Below, in pieces: positions 60,872 through 64,000 of a stretch of DNA of 64,000 nt. Below the pieces are notes generated by a model. That model worked only from the letters and a program-made list of their open reading frames with translations. It did not search any database and had not been told where the DNA came from. Each line of letters begins with the position of its first letter. The stretch's first letter is position 1. Origin of the DNA: Candidimonas nitroreducens (GTDB taxonomy: Bacteria; Pseudomonadota; Gammaproteobacteria; Burkholderiales; Burkholderiaceae_B); contig NZ_NJIH01000004.1 in assembly GCF_002209565.1 (NCBI RefSeq), positions 434,001-498,000 of the forward strand, written 5' to 3'. The position numbers and the translations under genes were made by a program.

Positions 60872-63316
60872 GGCCGGGGCGCTGCTAAGCGGTGCAAGCA
60901 CCAGGAAGGCCAGCGTGGCCACCAGGTACAAGACGCCCGTAAGCGCCAGGCCGCCCGAGATCCCCACCGAGGCGAACAGCGCCCCCACCGCCAAGGGCCC
61001 CAGCATCTGCCCGAACTTGTCGGCCGCGCGCATCACGCTGGTGGCGCCGCCCGCCCCGTAGCGCTGCACATGATCCAGCGACAGCATGTAGGCCGTCTGG
61101 GCGCCTCCGGCCAGGCAACTGGCCAGGGCCAGCAGCACCACCGCCAGCCCCGCGGCGACCACGCCGCTGGCGAAATACAGGCTCAGCAGGCCGACGCTGC
61201 CGATCACCCCGCCGGCGGCGATCCAGTATTTTTTATAGGCGCTGCGGTCGGCCAGCCTGCCCATGTACGGCCCGACGTAGATCACGCAGAAGCCATACAG
61301 CATCAGGATGCGGCCGACGGTTGCCGCGCTGGCGTGATATTCCTCCATGTACAAGGGCAGCGCATAAGTGAGCAGCCCAACCTGGGCTATGGAGAACGGC
61401 ACCACGCAACCCAGCAGCAGCATGCCGAAATCGCGTGTCGCAAGCAGCTCGCGCAGCGCCTTCCAGGAACGTATCACCGGCCCGGCGATCACCTGCGTGG
61501 CCTTTTGCGTTCCCGCCACATGGCGATACGGCCACATCAATGTGAAGACACCCAGCGTCGGCAGCGCCAGCAGCACGGCCCCGGCGACGAATACCGCCAC
61601 CGGCCCGAGCTGCTGCATCAGCATGGCGCCCACCGCGGCACCCGAAAGATGGCCGGCGAACAGCCCGGCGACCACCAGCGCCATGTTGCGGCCGCGATAG
61701 GCGGCCGGGCTGCGGATGACGATGAAGCCCTGCAGCCCCATCCAGGTCAGCCCATAGCCCAGCCCCACCAGTCCGCGCGCCACGATGAAAGCGGGCAGCG
61801 AACCGGCCAGCGCGCAGGCCAGGTTGCCGGCCACCGACCCCAGCAGGCCGGCCAGCACCGGGAACTGCCAGCCGCGGCGATCGCTCAGGCGGCCGGCCAG
61901 CAGGGCAGTCAACAGGCCGCAGGCCATTTCCGCGGCGATGGGCAGCGCCATGAGCAGGGCGCCCTGCCCCGGCGCATCGCCCACCAGGCTGCGCGCGTAG
62001 ATCGGCAGGAAGCTCAGCGGCAGCGCCATCGCGAACAGGAAGCCGAACATCACCGGGCGCACGATCGCGCCCACATTGGACGGGTCGTCCAGCCCCACCG
62101 GCTCGCCTCCCGCACTCGGCGCACGCACCGCGAACGCCCGATCCATCAGCAGGTTCAGCAATAGCAGCAGCTCGATGGCCGCCACCAGCGCCACGGCCGC
62201 CACGGTGGCGGCATCCAGCGCACGGGCGCGTATGCCCGCGGCCAGCAGGCGCGGATCGAGCAGCACTTGCAAGGACGCCAATACCGGGCCTTTTCCTTGC
62301 GCCTTGAGCGGGAAGCTCAGGGTGTCGTGGGGCTCGGCCGGCGCGGCGCCGGCCAGCGGCATGGCGCCGTGCGCATTGGCACGATTCAGCAGACGCCCCT
62401 GCGCATCGACCAGGCGCAGCTCGCCGATGACGGGAAAGGCCGAGGCCAGTCGTGCCATGGGCTGCTCGACGCCGCGCAGGTGGGTGGGCTCGATGCCGTA
62501 GCCCAGGACGCGGTCGAGCGAACCCTGCAGGCCCTGGGCCAGCACCTGGGTGTTGTCGCGCGTGACGCGGATCCAGACATCGCGGAAGGTGTGTATGGTA
62601 TAGGCCGCATAGACCCCCTGGGCCAGCAGCAGCACCAGCAGCGGCACCAGCATGCGGGCCCGGCTCGCCGCCGCGACCTCGTACAGCGGCATCGCATAGC
62701 GGAAGGCCAGCCCCAGGACGATCGCGGCGCACAGCGTGGACAGCCCCAGCACCGTCAGATTGTCGATCATCAGGGTGCTCTGGCGCATTTCCTGCGGGTG
62801 CACCTGCAAGACCACGGCGCCCTGCAAGCTGCCGTGGTCGCGCAACAGCGGCACGGCCACCCGGATGCCCTGCGCGTCGGCCTGGTGCACGCTGCCCGGG
62901 CCCGCCGCGCGGGCATGGCCGTGTTCGTCGGTCAGGTTCGAGCGCAAATCGCGCAGCAGCGCCGCCGTCTGCAAGGGGGTGCCCACCGAAGCCAAAGCCT
63001 GCCCATCGGCCAGCACCACGCTGGCGCCGGAAAGATCGGGAATGCGATGCTGCAGGTCGTCGAGCATGGCCGACAGGCCGAAGAACTGCGCCAGGGGCTT
63101 GCCCAGCCGCATGCCGTTCTGGATCTGGTCGGAAGTCTGGCGCGCCAGCAGCTGCACGCGATCGGCCGTGTTGTCGATGATCTGGCGGTTCAGCGCCGAC
63201 AGGCTCAATGCCCCGATCAGTCCCTGGGCCAGCAGCAGCACCAGCATGCAGGCCAACAGTACGTCGCGCAAGGGATGACGGCGGCTCTTCACTTCCGATA
63301 CAGAACTATTCTTCAT
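60857..63316 (-). CDS. Sensor-MFS fusion protein
   Basis: An 819-residue membrane protein with two parts. Residues about 1-390 look like two sensor units: a signal-anchor helix (DVLLACMLVLLLAQGLIGAL), an extracytoplasmic Cache-like stretch, helices near residue 190 and 220, a second extracytoplasmic stretch and a helix near 365. Residues about 415-819 form a 12-helix MFS permease (RPVMFGFLFAMALPLSFLPIY, GRLSDRRGWQFPVLAGL motif A, and the second-half copy GRLADRSAYKKYWI). The fusion of periplasmic sensing domains to an MFS transporter is rare. It may sense or export a ligand linked to the kinase-racemase pair. It is divergent from the partial sensor gene at 63449. Confidence 0.85.
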   Translation of the reverse strand: MKNSSVSEVKSRRHPLRDVLLACMLVLLLAQGLIGALSLSALNRQIIDNTADRVQLLARQTSDQIQNGMRLGKPLAQFFGLSAMLDDLQHRIPDLSGASVVLADGQALASVGTPLQTAALLRDLRSNLTDEHGHARAAGPGSVHQADAQGIRVAVPLLRDHGSLQGAVVLQVHPQEMRQSTLMIDNLTVLGLSTLCAAIVLGLAFRYAMPLYEVAAASRARMLVPLLVLLLAQGVYAAYTIHTFRDVWIRVTRDNTQVLAQGLQGSLDRVLGYGIEPTHLRGVEQPMARLASAFPVIGELRLVDAQGRLLNRANAHGAMPLAGAAPAEPHDTLSFPLKAQGKGPVLASLQVLLDPRLLAAGIRARALDAATVAAVALVAAIELLLLLNLLMDRAFAVRAPSAGGEPVGLDDPSNVGAIVRPVMFGFLFAMALPLSFLPIYARSLVGDAPGQGALLMALPIAAEMACGLLTALLAGRLSDRRGWQFPVLAGLLGSVAGNLACALAGSLPAFIVARGLVGLGYGLTWMGLQGFIVIRSPAAYRGRNMALVVAGLFAGHLSGAAVGAMLMQQLGPVAVFVAGAVLLALPTLGVFTLMWPYRHVAGTQKATQVIAGPVIRSWKALRELLATRDFGMLLLGCVVPFSIAQVGLLTYALPLYMEEYHASAATVGRILMLYGFCVIYVGPYMGRLADRSAYKKYWIAAGGVIGSVGLLSLYFASGVVAAGLAVVLLALASCLAGGAQTAYMLSLDHVQRYGAGGATSVMRAADKFGQMLGPLAVGALFASVGISGGLALTGVLYLVATLAFLVLAPLSSAPALRAS

Positions 63317-63448
63317 AGCAGAGCCACGCCGCTATTGCACGCCGGGCCTTCTCCGGTAGACCAATTCATGCAATATTAATTTACAATCCCAGACAAAAGA
63401 ACACTCCCGATCATCGGGCCCGCAATTTTCCGGCCGAGCGTCCCACCA
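63317..63448. promoter_or_regulatory. Divergent control region between sensor-MFS and partial sensor genes
   Basis: A 132-base gap with an AT-rich stretch at about 63362-63385 (CAATTCATGCAATATTAATT). It should contain promoters for both directions. Confidence 0.4.
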
Positions 63449-64000
63449 ATGCGACTGACTTCGCTGCGCAGCAAAATCTTCCTGCTGGTCGGCCTGACGC
63501 TGCTGATCAGTGCGGTGGCCGTCATGCTCGTCACCGAACACGATGTGCGCAAAACCGTGGTTGCAAGCGAACGGCTGGCAGTCAAGAACGTCCTGAACCT
63601 GCTGTTGCGCGACAGCGACGCCCGCTGGGGCAGCCTGCTCAACGACAAAATCACCACCGTACGGGCCGACCGCAAAGAAATGGTCGAACAGGGCGCCCTG
63701 ATCCGCTCGGTGCTCGACATGTACGCCGACCAGGTCGTCCGCAAGGAACTCGGCACCGAGCAGGCGCAGCATCTGGCTATACAATGGATAAACCGACTCT
63801 TCAAGGGCCGGGATCGCTACAGCTTCGTGTTCAACCACGACCTGACCGTCATCGCCAGCGGCAACCGCAAGCTGCTCGGCGCCAGCCTGGCCGGCATCAA
63901 AGACTTCAAGGGCCACCCCATGGCGGCGGCGGCCTACCAGGAAGCGCGCACCAGCGGGCAAAGCTTCGCCATCTACCGCTGGCCGCAGTACAGCAACGGC
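63449..64000 (+). CDS. Sensor protein, 5' part (cut by the right edge)
   Basis: 184 codons are present and the frame is open at the edge. It begins MRLTSLRSKIFLLVGLTLLISAVAVMLVTEHDVRKTV: one N-terminal transmembrane helix, then an extracytoplasmic region with DRYSFVFNHDLTVIASGNRKLLGASLAGIKDFKGH, a Cache-type pattern. Such N-termini usually lead to HAMP plus a histidine kinase, a methyl-accepting or a PP2C/SpoIIE phosphatase domain. A phosphatase would complete a partner-switching module with the STAS and RsbW-type genes; the sequence here does not show which. Confidence 0.8.
   Translation, partial: MRLTSLRSKIFLLVGLTLLISAVAVMLVTEHDVRKTVVASERLAVKNVLNLLLRDSDARWGSLLNDKITTVRADRKEMVEQGALIRSVLDMYADQVVRKELGTEQAQHLAIQWINRLFKGRDRYSFVFNHDLTVIASGNRKLLGASLAGIKDFKGHPMAAAAYQEARTSGQSFAIYRWPQYSNG

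Noticed and set aside
1-64000. tRNA, rRNA or riboswitch
   Set aside because: No cloverleaf with a conserved T-loop, rRNA segment or known riboswitch core was recognised on reading. A covariance-model scan was not possible.

Overview
The window most likely comes from a GC-rich betaproteobacterium of the Alcaligenaceae (Bordetella/Achromobacter-like). The basis is two Bug/TctC-type periplasmic binding proteins, CaiB/BaiF CoA-transferases, LysR-SDR and MocR-GNAT pairs, and overall gene style. This is inferred from gene content; no rRNA or tRNA gene is visible.

Left edge (1-10.0 kb): the 5' 8.2 kb of a giant repetitive autotransporter on the minus strand, running off the left end. It is followed by an IalB-family secreted protein and the remnant of an MFS (DHA2-type) transporter gene. 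The stretch is repeat-rich, gene-poor and partly decayed, so it looks like accessory DNA. At 10.1-12.0 kb a LytS-type histidine kinase and a LytTR response regulator are transcribed divergently. From 12.7 to 19.2 kb come housekeeping-style genes: an MFS permease, a MazG-like pyrophosphatase, a LysR/SDR divergent pair, an exported alpha/beta hydrolase with Ala at the nucleophile position, a FUSC-like membrane protein and a DUF2157-like membrane protein.

Sugar-acid catabolic locus (19.4-31.3 kb): two minus-strand units, ilvD-like dehydratase + Fbp-type ABC transporter, and SDR + 2,5-dioxovalerate-type aldehyde dehydrogenase + D-2-hydroxyacid dehydrogenase + Ldh-family oxidoreductase. A LacI-family regulator is divergent from the second. 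Each unit has a TTAGTATGCGCAT(A/T)CATT operator candidate near its start and a related site 106-107 bp further upstream, a geometry that suggests repression by DNA looping.

Acyl-CoA locus (31.3-41.1 kb): a MarR regulator between two divergent arms, CaiB + Bug protein on one side and FMN oxidoreductase (nitronate monooxygenase fold) + enoyl-CoA hydratase + CaiB + Bug protein + second hydratase + acyl-CoA ligase on the other. Three GTTG-N7-CAAC inverted repeats lie in the control regions and are probably MarR operators. The arms look like uptake, CoA activation and hydration of an unknown carboxylic acid.

From 41.2 to 46.0 kb: two methyltransferases (one Tam-like), a LON-domain protein and a MocR/GNAT divergent pair. 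At 46.1-53.4 kb a TetR gene leads an apparent operon: RraA-type aldolase, ABC permease, ATPase, LeuC-like and LeuD-like hydro-lyase subunits, and a binding protein. The hydro-lyase keeps its Fe-S cysteines but has unusual substrate-binding motifs. This is a strong candidate for an undescribed uptake-hydration-aldol cleavage pathway.

Right end (53.5-64 kb): an MtfA-type metallopeptidase, an Ntn-type amidase, a DUF4105 membrane protein, and then a partner-switching-like cassette. The cassette has an NCS2 permease fused to a degenerate RsbW-like domain, a STAS protein, an RsbW-type kinase translationally coupled to an alanine racemase with altered active-site residues, a sensor-MFS fusion, and the start of a sensor protein cut by the window edge. 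It is the second candidate for a new system.
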